DNA of 64,000 nucleotides from Cytospora piceicola. Lineage: Eukaryota > Ascomycota > Sordariomycetes > Diaporthales > Cytosporaceae. The DNA is taken from positions 496,001-560,000 of the forward strand of contig JALQBC010000006.1 of assembly GCA_023375675.1 (NCBI GenBank), written 5' to 3'. Shown here piece after piece: positions 24,840-35,841 of this stretch. The position numbers were made by a program, and so were the translations under genes. The notes under the pieces were generated by a model. It made no database searches, was not told the DNA's origin, and saw only the letters and a list, made by a program, of their open reading frames with translations. Numbering within the stretch: position 1 is the stretch's first letter; each line of letters starts with the position of its first letter.

Positions 24840-25150
24840 TTTTAACTATTTTTACCGTAAATTTAGCTTTACCTAAAGACGATAAGCTATATACAGAACT
24901 ATATAGAACCTTTATCTTATATTTTTCGAAGTATCTTCTTACCTGTAAGTTTTAAAAGTAACTTATATTATCTAAGTAGTATTATTTAAAGAATCCGAAT
25001 AATACTACTATTAGGTCCTATAATTTAATAGTCTTTAAAGTAGTTAGTTAAGTCGATATGTTTATAATAATAAAGCCGCTATAGTAGTTAATTATAATAT
25101 AGAAATAGGTCGAACCATTCGCTTTAGAAAGTATAATCTTACTTAAATAG
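24840..25150 (-). pseudogene. Integrase core remnant of the retroelement
   Basis: Minus-strand translation around 25070-25140 reads KIILSKANGSTYFYIIINYY, matching the first half of a retroviral integrase core (position of the first Asp region). Around 24850-24950 another frame reads RRYFEKYKIKVLYSSVYSLS and continues with GKAKFTV, matching the catalytic-Glu half where related elements read as a YFEKYGI-type motif before a P-S-G-E-like segment. Catalytic acidic residues are altered or lost, and frames are broken by stops and shifts. Assignment rests on pattern, not alignment. Confidence 0.6.
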
Positions 25151-26459
25151 TCCGTTTTAATAAAATCCTATAGCTTTAAAATAACTACTAAAATAAAACC
25201 GACCTTAACCGGTATTTTTAAGCTTTAAGATTAGTAGATTATATACCCCTTTATATACCTTATTATATCTTTATACCGAAACGGCTACTATATTATACCT
25301 TTTAGTTAATATATCGTAAACACTACTGAAAAATATCTATATTAATTGTAGATATATTTAATAATATTAGAAACTTCTTCCTTTATAATATATACTAATA
25401 TCGTAGTAACCCGTTCGTCGTATAACAGCTTTCTATCGTTAATACGGTATAATACTATATCCTTTTTAATCTTTTGGCGAACCGGTTTAGGTTTTTTAGA
25501 AATTATCTTATCTCCTTTAAATAAATACCTTATTATTCCTCTATACTATAGTATATCGGTATATATAACGTTTATAGCTAATCTAAAGAAAAATAACTTT
25601 CTTATTAATAACGGTAGCTATAAAAGTATTTAGCCTGTTCGTAGGGTTTTTACGTTAATTCGACTTAAATATAAGGGTATAAAATAGTCGGATCCGGATA
25701 AGTTGAAAACCGTTTAGTTTACTATAAGTCTTATAAGTTTAGATAAACTGTCTGTAATTTAAATAATCCTTAAGGTATTAGGCCGATATACTAGGTAAAT
25801 ATTAAATATTACTAATATATCTAACTAAGATATAATCTTTCCGATAAGTTTACCCTTTACACTTAAAGTTAATAATATATTAAAATAGTCGGTATAAACT
25901 ATAATAAAATATTCTAATAAAAAGACGTGTTTCTTCGATTTTAATAATACCTTAATTACCTTTAAAGTTTCTCTTTTGCCGATTAAGTACCTCGTTTCTA
26001 TATTAGTTAACTAAAAAGATATAAATAATATAATCCGTATCCTCGATATTACTTTATTAGTTATCTATATTCTAGTCGGTAATCCTTCTAACTAAAATAA
26101 TACTACCTTAGTTATAAGGTTCGATATATCTATACTTAAATAAAACTATAGTTTCTCGTCCGGGGCTATATTAATTACTTTCTAAACTTTTTTATAAACT
26201 TCTATAAAAGCCTTCGTATACTTATCGGTTTACGTAAAATCTTTCTATTTGACCTATTATATTTATTTAGATAGCTAGCCTTTTAAAATTAACTTTAAAA
26301 CTCGGTCTGCGAATAATAACTTTAGTATTTAAGTTAATAATACCTTACCCGGTATAAACTCTTTTAAGTATAAAAGCAGCTAAAGAAATATTTTTAATTC
26401 TTTCTTTAATTATAAGTAGTTCTCTATCTCGGCCTACCTCTTAAAGTAGTTACGATATT

Positions 26460-26650
26460 TATATATTAGTCTTACGGACCCCGTTGTTAATTTAAATCCT
26501 AATAAGGTAATCTGTTTAATAAAAAGAATTATCTTTAATAGCTTTAAACTAATTCGGCTAAACACTAATTAAGGAAAGTAATAGTAGTATAAAAAGTTTA
26601 ATATATCTTTAAACGTCTTTATTAAAGCGGTATAATCGTCGATAAACTTA
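26460..26650 (-). pseudogene. Reverse transcriptase remnant of the retroelement
   Basis: At about 26602-26646 the minus strand reads FIDDYTALIKTFKDI, which matches the catalytic YxDD-box region of Ty3/Gypsy reverse transcriptase (F/Y-x-DD followed by a TFEDHL-like helix). At about 26461-26525 it reads FIKQITLLGFKLTTGSVR, the LG-containing motif a few dozen residues further on. The two pieces are in different frames, so indels as well as RIP stops have accumulated. Confidence 0.65.
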
Positions 26651-28439
26651 TTAAACGACGCTTTTAAATAAAGTAAGTATCCGACTAAACTAAAGAGTTC
26701 CGGTTTATTATAACCCTTAATAACAGGCTATAAGCTAAATACTATATCTCCGAAAGTATAATAGGTATAACTCGCCCCGGCTATTCTCTATAATATCCGG
26801 TTTATAAAATATTAAGTATATAGCGTAATAAAAGCTGCTTTATATTCGTTTCCCGGAGTAACTATTACCCTATAATAACTATACGTCGCATCGCTTTAAT
26901 AAAACATACTATACCGAGCCTAAAGTATATCTTTAAAAATATACTCTCGATTATAGTTTAGCCACTATAGTAAAAGGGTTACGCTATTAACTAGTCGGTA
27001 ATTTATAACCGCCTTATAGGTTTCTCCCTTTAGTAAGAACTTTGTATAGGCCGCCTATAGTTTAATAATAAGCTATATCTAACCGGCTTTCTCTAATTCT
27101 AAGTAAAACTTTAATGTAAATCGCCTTTAGTCCTTAGAATAATATAATTACTTTAACCGGTAAAGTAAAGCGTTTAATAATAACTCGATAGTATATATAA
27201 CTAAGTTAGTCGTTTTAATATCTCGTAGCTTTAATATAAAGTAGTCCTTTTATATATAGGCTAAACGCTTAGCTGTATTACGGCGTTACTCTATATTAGC
27301 TATATTACCTAAGCTAATCCCGGCTTAACTAAACTATATATTAATAACTACTTAAGCCTTTTCTGATATTACTCGTTATTCGAGTTTTTTCCCGATCTCT
27401 TTATTTAGCCTAAAACCTTATAATATAAGCTTATAGTTATAACCGATCTTAGACAATATAAAAAAGATAGTCTTTATTAATATATATCGTCCTGCCTACT
27501 AGGTTTCGAATAGAATAGCTAATTCTATTATAAAGTTTTTATAAACTAGTTTAGTATTATCTAATAAAACACTTAAGGCCTAACAGCTAACGTTTAAACT
27601 ATCGAAAGCCGAAACCGTTCGGTCTTTATTATCGTAAATACTTAGATATTTAAAAGTAAGTTTCTTATTATCCTCCCTTACCTTTTCCTTTTTTAACAAC
27701 TTATCGTCTGTCTTTTTTACCTCGACTATATATCCTTATACCGGTAAAAGGTATAAAGTTTTTATATTAACTTATTCTTTTCTCTATTTCTTTTATAGTA
27801 AATATACTATATAAAGCAGTTAGTTTACTAGATATAAATTAGGTAAAGTTAATAGTTCTTTTCGATTAGTAAAAATATATAAAGTAGATATAAAGAATAA
27901 TAATATAACCTCGGAAGTAGATAAATAAGTCGTAACTTTATATATAATCTCCTCCGTTTTTTAATATAAATATATATTACTATTAGCTCGGTTTGTATAA
28001 TCCGGGATAATTCGAATATTGTTATAAAACCTAACGCGTTTAACTATATTATAGTTCCTCGACTTGTTTCTATAGTTTAAAGCCTCTCGAGAAGCGAGGT
28101 CTTATATTAGTTTTTTAAAAAGTTAAAACTACTTACCTCGGTTTTCTCTTTTTTTATTAAGTTATCGGCGTACTCTATTACGTTAAAGAACTCCGCTTTA
28201 GTTAAAAGCGTTATCAGATTACTATTAGCACCCGGGCGAATTACTTTCTTATCGGCTTTAAAGTCTTCCTTTATATTGTCTAACTTATCTTTTAAGCTAC
28301 TTTTAATATCAGATAAATTGTTAAACCGCTTAGGTATTTTCCTACTATCCTTTAGTTCTATAGTACGGATTATTTTCTTTTAACTTTTTAAGGTTAAGGT
28401 TTCGGCGTTATAATTAATAACAGCTCTGTTTCTCTTAAG

Positions 28440-28724
28440 CTATATCCGGTCTAGTATTATATCGTAAGTATTATTATTTCTAGTAATATATATTCGATAA
28501 ATAGTTAGAATATCTCTTACTACTATAGAAACTAACGTATAATATCGGATCGGGGTAATTAAATCGTTAGCTAGTTTAAAGTATATCTCCTTCTTAACGG
28601 TATAAATAGTAAAGCTTAACCGGTCTACTATTTTTAATTTAATTAGTTCGCTTAAAGAGCTATTATTAACTAGTAACTTAATTAATATTAACCTGTTTAC
28701 GATACCTTCGATATATCTTAACAC
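28440..28724 (-). pseudogene. Retropepsin-like aspartic protease remnant
   Basis: This is the longest frame surviving in the element, 94 codons without a stop. It reads like the second half of a retroelement aspartic protease: LSELIKLKIVDRL after the place of the active-site D-S-G, then TPIRYYTLVSIVVRDI and YIT...NTYDIILDRI, the counterpart of the usual PYDLILGRPWL-type end. The active-site Asp is not intact in the readable part. Confidence 0.6.
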
Positions 28725-31127
28725 TATAATACCTGTCTCGAGTAACGTTTCGTCTCGATAGTTAAGCTTTTTAGATATAGAAAACAGCGATTTAGTTCGC
28801 GCCTTTAAAAACTTTTTAACGAATCCCCTTCCTCTCTTACTACTCGACTATAGGCTTAACTCGTATATTATCTAACTCTGTAACTAAAAAGATCGGTTGA
28901 AAAGTTATACTATCGAAAGCCGCACCTCTATACTATATAACAGGTTCCGAATACTAAATCTCCGGTCCTTTACCCCTTATATCCTTTTAATAAGGATTAT
29001 ATCTTTCTTACCTATTTTAGATTTAGTCTTTATAGCTTTTTCCAGGGATTCCTTTATACGCTATAAAGCCTCGGCCCGTTTTCTTACCTTTACGGATTCT
29101 GTTTTCCGGGGATAAAGTAATAAAAGCTATTTTATTTATCTCGAAAAAGGCGTAAGAAGTCGGCCTACTTTAAATATATATTCGTCTTCTACCGTAAGTA
29201 TATATAATCGGGGTTATTTATTTCTGTTTTTAGACGTAAAAGCTTAAATCTTTTCTTTTCCTTCTTTCTATTCCTCTTAAACGTCCTTTACCCTGTCTAG
29301 CCTATAACCTTTCGTATTACCGATTATTATTATCTTTACAGAAACCTTTTTAACACGCCTATTCGTAGGTAGTTACGACCGATCGAAAAAGCTAATCGGA
29401 CGTAGGTTATTTAAAATTAGTTATCCCGTTTAAAGATATTACTTAACCTTATCGCGTCGGCTATTAGTTTATAAGGTATAAGGGTATTTAGGGATTCTGT
29501 AGCCCCGTTCGCCGTAGTTCTAATAAGTAAATAAACTATTACGGCCGGCACTTCTTATACGCTAATAACCTACATTCTGCCTATATCCGCCTTTTCCGCT
29601 ATTTATTCCGCCCCGGGCGAAGCCTCTTTATTAAGGCGGTATACTCCCCGAGCCTTAAATAGCCGAGTTATTATTTCTCGTCTAAGCTTACTAAAATAAA
29701 ACTATATTAAAGATAGGTAAGGTATATACCGAGGTTATCTGTATCTTACTTATCCGGTCTTATATCTATTTTATTAACGTAGCTATCTAAAAGAATATAA
29801 CGTCTCGGTTTACTAACTATACCTATACCTTATCTTAATACTAAAAAGGGTTATTATTTGTATTAGGTAAAAGGTAACAGTCGATAATATATTAACAGAT
29901 ATCGTTAAAAGTATATATACTAGTTAGGATATTTCTATAGGTTATCTTCCGGTTTATATAAAAACAGTTTACTATTAACTCTTATAATCTTCGACCCTTT
30001 TTATAAGCCTTAATACCTTCGGGTCCGGGCAGACAGACGAAAAGTCGTCGGACTAGCTTACGCGATTACTTCTTATTACATTAATAGAAAAGCTTACTAG
30101 CTTTTTTTATATAGTTTAAAACCGACTTACCTTATTTCCGATTAAAAGTATAAACTTAAATACCTATACCTTAAGTAAAGTCGGTACTCTTAAGTTAAAA
30201 CCGCTTTAAGAATAAGTCTTATACTACCTTTTACTTCCGCTTATCGGTACTTAACTTTAAGTACTAGTTATTCCGGGCAACTCCCCTTAGTCTTAACCGG
30301 AATACTACACTTATTTCTTTCTCTCGGAATACTCTATCTTTAGAAGTTACCCTTACTCTATATAGTTCTACCTCTTTTAAATACTCTTTAGAGCTCTCGC
30401 CTTAAAAGCCTAAAAACGTACTTATAAAAGCTATATAGTCTAATATCTCTCGTATATCCTATATATCTTATATATCTTATATAACTTATATATCTTATAT
30501 ATTCTATATATCCTCTTTAAAAAGGTTTTATAATTCTTATAAATTTAAACACCCGAAGCCTTTACCTTAAACATTTAAACGCTTAAATTACCTAACTAAA
30601 GTGTTTAGTTTTCTAACACTTCTTAGTACTCTTAATAACGGGGTATCTTTAGATAAAGTACTTTCTAATAGTTCCGGATAATTTAAAAGACCCGGGGTCT
30701 TATTTTATTTGTAATTACCCTTTTTAGGTAAGGAAAGGGGTATAAATTCGAACTAAGTACGTTATTCTATAACAATAACGTACGTCTAAAGTAATAATAA
30801 TCCGGGTGCTAAGGAAGGAGCGTTTCTTTTATTAATACCCGCTCCGGGATCTTTAGGTTCTCGATAAAAGGGTCTTATAATTTAGCTATTAGCTATAGGC
30901 TTTAATACTATAAAGATAAGTAAAAAGAGTTATCCGGCGTATAACCGTAGGTAGATTAGTTTAATAAAGCCCTCGTCCGACTTTATCTTCCGGGATCTTA
31001 AGGAAAAGAAAGGGGGGTTTAGGTCTTAAAGACGGAGAAAATATAAAGGGAAACAGTAGTTCAGGTTTAGGCTTTTTCGTTCCTCAATTTAACTAATACC
31101 TAATATCTAGTCCTAGTCTTATTACTA

Positions 31128-31301
31128 TAAAATAAGGGGGGGTCTTAGATAGGCAAAACGTTCGAGTAGATTAAGGGGTTTAAAAAGGGCCACGATACCT
31201 AAAAGAGGTTATATTGTTATTAATCAATCTAAGTTCTAAAACAGCCAAATTAACCCCTAAATTTGTCTATATAGCCAGGGTGCACGGGCCACAGTACTAC
31301 A
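31128..31301 (-). repeat. LTR (5' LTR in element orientation)
   Basis: This is the gap-free 174-bp partner of 20199-20372. It keeps more CA and TG dinucleotides near its outer end (GCACGGGCCACAGTACTACA) than the left copy does, so the two copies were mutated to different extents. Confidence 0.88.
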
Positions 31302-31305
31302 ATGT
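31302..31305. repeat. Right target-site duplication ATGT
   Basis: Matches the left copy at 20195-20198 and directly abuts the right LTR. Confidence 0.6.
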
Positions 31306-32219
31306 CCTGTGTCCTCGGCGAGCTCAGACATAGTAATCCGCTGCTTTTAACTCAGGGGACAGCATACGGCGGACAAGACCGTACAGTTTCGCCACTTACC
31401 GCCAGAGACAGGAAAAACTCGCAATGCGTTAACTTATCTATCGACTTCCCATTCCCACTTTCCCGCAGCCCGGAGACTAGCAGGTTCGTTAAAGTAGCCC
31501 TGCCTTAAACACTATCCTAGACCTTAACTTAAGTCTTTAAAAGCAGTATACCTTATAAAACAAACATTAACCTTTCTAACAGAAGGTATTAAGTTTAAAG
31601 TTGCCTTTCTTTAAGAGCCTTTAGCGGGAGTAACTAGTAGCCGGGATAGATCTGCAGAGAGGGGTGTAATAGAGAACAGAGTTAAGACGAGAGATTAAGA
31701 TAGGATGCGTTCGTAACAAACTCAGGTAGTCGGTTAACTCATACGCATCATGGCTGCCAGGAGCGGAGCTGTCTGTGCTGGTTAGTATCAATTGATTTTT
31801 GAGAATAATTGTCTGTAGCGACAAGCTGGGATAGTATTTACAGCAATACATCTAGGCCATTCGAGCAAGTCCCTTACTTTCAACTACTGTCTTAATGAAT
31901 GAAATCCACAGGCTCTTAAAGGGCTTCAAAGACTGTAATTAGCCCGAGACTAGGAGGGAGGGTAAGGGAATTAGGTTGTATTCCTGTACTATTTCAAGCG
32001 CTGGTTTGTTCCGTTTAGATATCATCCGTTTCCCCTGCTAGTAAGTACCTACAAGTACACAACCGAGACCTGTAGGACCGCCAGAGGTTTGAAAACCCAG
32101 AAACGAGAGGCTGCGCCTCAACATGTCCTCTGGAATATTTATAGAGAGCGTAATCTGATGGGAAAGATTTTGGTCCTCGCGAAGCACATATCTCCAAGAA
32201 CACACATACAGAGCACAAC
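31306..32219. other. Intergenic right flank of the retroelement
   Basis: No gene is supported. The stretch 31505-31640 is AT-rich. A 12-bp inverted repeat pair (31609-31620 and 31910-31921) encloses 313 bp and could be a relic of a small inverted-repeat element. Confidence 0.45.
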
Positions 32220-33648
32220 CTATCTCACTGCCGCCCCAGAGTCAGTCCACTTATGCTCGCCCGGCCAGTTAACGGGAACACCATCCTGCTTGTAGACCTC
32301 CCCGTCCTTCATCACAAAGCTCACCTTCCTCAGCGCCCTCCCGTCCTCCCTCGGGTCCGCACCCAGCGCGATGATATCCGCCCTCGCGCCCTCCTCAAAC
32401 ACCCCAAACCGGTACCCACACAAGTCCCCCCCACACGCCTCCCACCCACCAACAAAACACGCCTCAAGCACATCCTCCAGCGGGATCCCCGCGTCCATCA
32501 TGAGCTCCATCTCCCTGACGTTCTCGCCGTGCGCGAACGCCCCCGTGTCCCCCCCGGCCGCGAGCCGCACGCCCAGGTCATACGCCCGCTTCACCCTCGC
32601 CTTGGCCTTGCCCATCTCGGCGCCCGGCAGCTCGGCGTCGAAGACGGCCAGCGTGGGCACGTAGACGGCGCCGCTCCCGGCGAGCTCCTCCCACATCTCG
32701 TCGGTGCCCTCGTTGGCGTGCTCGACGCTCGTCACGCCGGCCCGGATCGCCATGGTCGCGCCCTCCACGGTGGCGACGTGCGCCGCCACGGGCAGCCTCG
32801 CCAGCCTCGCCTCCTCGACGATGGCCGTCATCTCCTCCTGGCTGAACAGCGGCACCGCGGGGTTCACCTCCCCGTGCGTCGGGGGGAACCGTATGCCAGC
32901 GCCGGGCCTGCTGTCTCCGCCCGTGACGGAGGGCGGCAGGGCCGGGAAGCGCATGATCTTACGCCTGTAGTCCGCATAGAACTTGATGACGTCTGCACCG
33001 TCGCCCACGCGCCGCCTCACCGCGCGCCGGACACCCCAGGGCCCGTCGTCAGCATCTGACAGGCGCGGCAGCGCGAGGCCGTTCTGGCGGTTCTCGCTGC
33101 GGACGTCGTAGCTCGAGGTCGAGGCCAGGGCGTGCGTGGCGACGAAGAGGCGCGGGCCGGGGATGATGCCGCGGTTGATGCAGTCGCGGAGGTTGGCGTC
33201 GAAGTTCTCCATGGCCTCGGTGCCTAGGTCGCGGTAGGTGGTGTACCCGGCGAGGAGGGCCTCGCGGACGTGGTTGGTGGCCCGGACGGTGCGCTCGACG
33301 ATGGACTCGTCACGTTCCTGTTCGGTGGAGGAGCGCTCACTGATGATGGGGGTTTCGTTAGCATGGGGGTCGACTCCGTTGTATCGTTAGGGGTAACACG
33401 AGATAATACTTGGTTTACCTGTAAGAGTGAAGAAAGATATGAGTATGGGCATCAACAAAGCCCGGCATGACAACCTTTCCTCTGAGGTCGATATCGCCGT
33501 TGCGGATGTCATCATCCGACTCCCTCTCATAAACCTCGGCGATCCCGCCGGACTGGCAGTCAATCTTGATGGAGATATTATTGAGCCATGCCTTCGTCTT
33601 TGGGTCAAAAAGGACCGAGGAATGAAGAACCACCACTTTGCGTATCAT
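32220..33648 (-). CDS. Metal-dependent amidohydrolase, imidazolonepropionase/prolidase-like
   Basis: Two exons join in phase: 33419-33648 and 32220-33339, giving 449 aa. The intron is 79 bases and its removal restores the family motif HTHIFLHSYSERSSTEQERD. Ligands of the binuclear metal site are visible: DAHTH at residues 66-70, a probable carboxylated lysine in DVIKFYADY, histidines in VAAHV and VEHAN, and the aspartate of GGDTG. The N-terminal beta-sandwich and TIM barrel have the usual length for this PF01979 subgroup, which includes bacterial Xaa-Arg/Xaa-Pro dipeptidases and other ring or amide hydrolases. The protein has no signal peptide, so it is probably cytosolic. The exact substrate cannot be told from the sequence. 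The GC-rich second exon contrasts sharply with the AT-rich element 900 bases away. Confidence 0.88.
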
Positions 33649-34213
33649 TTTGTATTTAGTATGTTATTTTCCTGATCCTGATCGTGAAGGAGTGGCGAGA
33701 TGTTCTGCAGAGGATGGAGTGCTCAAGTGAGGAGCATCTACTGTGATGTCTTATCGGAGAACCCCTGCTGGTTGCCCACCATACCCGTGAGAGAACACGA
33801 ACATGAAGACTTTGGTTCTGGGAATTCAAGTGAGGCTTTTGTTTGATTTTCATATTTTTAAGAGCTTGTTGATTACGAGGAATACGTGATTCGCCGGCGC
33901 TCCTACGATACCGTCATTGTCAATTCACTCGCGGAGCAATATTTCCTCCACGATGACATGTTCTTACACGCATATATCCAGGGTTTTATTGCGAATTCGA
34001 CCGTTAAACATAGAAGCTTTTGTGGTACTTCCTTGGTTCGTACCCGAGAGTGCAGCGCGTATGTGAGACCAGCTCACTGGACTCGGGGGTGTAGACATGA
34101 TATGTACCTACATCCCTCTGGACAGGCGTTCATTTTTCATCATCATATCAAATTTCTTCCAAGCTCATCCGGCACGAACATGACATATCGCGTGCCACGG
34201 CACCCATCCCTCT
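33649..34213. other. Intergenic region, no supported gene
   Basis: Upstream region of the amidohydrolase. Nothing else recognised. Confidence 0.5.
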
Positions 34214-34987
34214 TCAAGGTGAACAACCAGAGACACCAGAGTCCGAGAGGTCATCTCCACCATCATCCCTGTGGCCTTCGTTCTCTTCCTGCAACTTCCG
34301 CAGTCCCTCTCCCACAAAACCCAGCTTCTCGATCAGCTTGACAACCGGCTCCATGACCACACCCTCAAGCGAGCAGTCAAGAGCACTCTTCATGCCCATC
34401 CCCATACCGCCAATCTCGAGCAGCAGCCGGACGTCCCTCGGCACCTTCTTGTTCCTCGCGTGCGCCCCGTGGCACCCCACGAGCCTCCCGACAAGACCCT
34501 CCACCATCCCAAACTCCATCGCGTAGCCCTCCTCCGAGACCGCCTCCCCGCCCCGCACGAAGTCCCGCAGCTCGTCGACGGACCGCTGCAGGAGCCGCCC
34601 CGCGCACGAGAGCAGCAGCGCGGCCGACCTGACGCTCGGGTTGCGCCCCCCCGCCTCCCGGCCGCCCGCCTCCATCTGGTCGTACAGCGCGCGGCAGGAG
34701 GACGGCGGGCCCTGGCCGAAGAGGTTAAGCTCCCTGACGAGGTAGTCGCGCAGCCATGAGGGGACCTGGCCCGCCATGGTGCCCTGGTCAGGATCTTCTG
34801 TGGACAGGTCGGCTATGAGCTCGCCTGATGGGGAGATGGTGAGGATGCCAGGTGTGAGGATGTATTTCTGCTCGAGCTCGAAGAGGAGCATGCGGTTCTT
34901 GGCCAGCATTGCGCTGTCATCGGAGACAGGTTCGTTGATGGCGTCGGCGCTGCCGAAGGAGGAGCTGGGTGTGATGAGCTGAGCCAT
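34214..34987 (-). CDS. Hypothetical protein, 257 aa
   Basis: The single frame is open from MAQLITPSSSFGSADAINE to the stop, with GC-rich third positions in line with neighbouring genes. It is predicted mostly helical: LLFELEQKYIL at about 34-44, several Leu/Arg-rich helices (SAALLLSCAGRLLQRSVDEL, MVEGLVGRLVG) and a charged C-terminus with Asp/Gly repeats (HRDDGGDDLSDSG). It has no signal peptide and no membrane helix. I do not recognise the family. The gene lies 854 bases from the next minus-strand hypothetical gene, which also consists of Leu/Arg helices and shares short LYD-type motifs (ALYDQM here, ELYDRL there), but this is too little to claim homology. Confidence 0.6.
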   Translation of the reverse strand: MAQLITPSSSFGSADAINEPVSDDSAMLAKNRMLLFELEQKYILTPGILTISPSGELIADLSTEDPDQGTMAGQVPSWLRDYLVRELNLFGQGPPSSCRALYDQMEAGGREAGGRNPSVRSAALLLSCAGRLLQRSVDELRDFVRGGEAVSEEGYAMEFGMVEGLVGRLVGCHGAHARNKKVPRDVRLLLEIGGMGMGMKSALDCSLEGVVMEPVVKLIEKLGFVGEGLRKLQEENEGHRDDGGDDLSDSGVSGCSP

Positions 34988-35841
34988 GGCTGGGTTTGGG
35001 TGAGGTAGAGACAGTTGCTTCGACCTGTAAAGTGGACGTCAGTAATGACGAATAAAGTGTTACTCACCCGGGAAAGAAGATAGGACTAACGGATAGAGGA
35101 GATACTCAAGCCTGTCAGTGTTGGTGCCGGTGGAAGCGCAGGATTGAAGTAAGCCGTGACAATGGAATGAGAGGCCGTTGGGTTCCCAAACTTCAGTACA
35201 AAGAAATACGAGAGGGACGATCAACGTCGCTGTACCGGCCTTTGACCTGCGTGGGGAAGTCTAGAAATGCTGCAATAAAGAAAATGTCTGGTCCAGCCAG
35301 ACTGGCGCGTTTTGGTCAATCGCAAAGTGGGTGGACGACGACGACGATCAAGATGGCGCTATGATGTGTACGAAATGATATTGAAGGAAGGAAAATCAGA
35401 CCATGAAAGTTTAGTGGGATATTTACTCCAGGCAAATTGCTGTATCGATTTGACAAAACCTGGAATTCCAGACTGAAGCCCACCGTCTCGAGGATTAGCA
35501 TACTGAGGGTTTATAATGAGCCCTAGTGCAATAGATCAGAGGAATCAAGCTGGGAGTGGCGCTATAGAAATAATGTGTATGTCATCCCAACCATTGTCTC
35601 AAGTAGAACCTGAATTCTATTCAACTGATTTACAGCGGTAGACTCAGTAAGCCTATACTTAAAGAACCAGGCAATATAGACCGGGAGGAGACTCGTTACG
35701 TCCCCATATGGATCGCCCTGTTGCCAATTTCTATTCCGGGCACAGAATCGAGCAAGAAATATCATATTGGTTACTGCCTTATAGATAATTGTGATACCCA
35801 TCCAAACAAGCAAAAATTCGGGTTCTTCCAGACCACTACAT
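34988..35841. other. Intergenic region between two hypothetical genes
   Basis: A minus-strand frame at 35562-35894 (110 codons, hydrophobic in part) overlaps the end of the next gene and has no ATG start. It is not supported as a gene. Nothing else was recognised. Confidence 0.45.

Larger units (their letters stand above)
20199..31301 (-). mobile_element. RIP-degraded Ty3/Gypsy-type LTR retrotransposon, 11.1 kb
   Basis: The element is bounded by 174-bp direct LTRs and an ATGT duplication. Its interior is AT-rich and almost without open frames. CA and TG dinucleotides are strongly depleted while CG and TA are common, which is the signature of CpA-directed RIP. Minus-strand remnants show the order protease (28440-28724), reverse transcriptase (about 26460-26650) and integrase (about 24840-25150). 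In LTR retrotransposons, integrase after RT marks the Gypsy order. The gag region should lie between about 28.8 and 31.1 kb but cannot be read. About 4.4 kb lies beyond the integrase and is unexplained. No autonomous activity is possible with this many stops. Confidence 0.88.

Noticed and set aside
32253..33059. 268-codon plus-strand frame over the amidohydrolase
   Set aside because: It is Pro/His/Arg-rich and antisense to a gene with clear metal-binding motifs.
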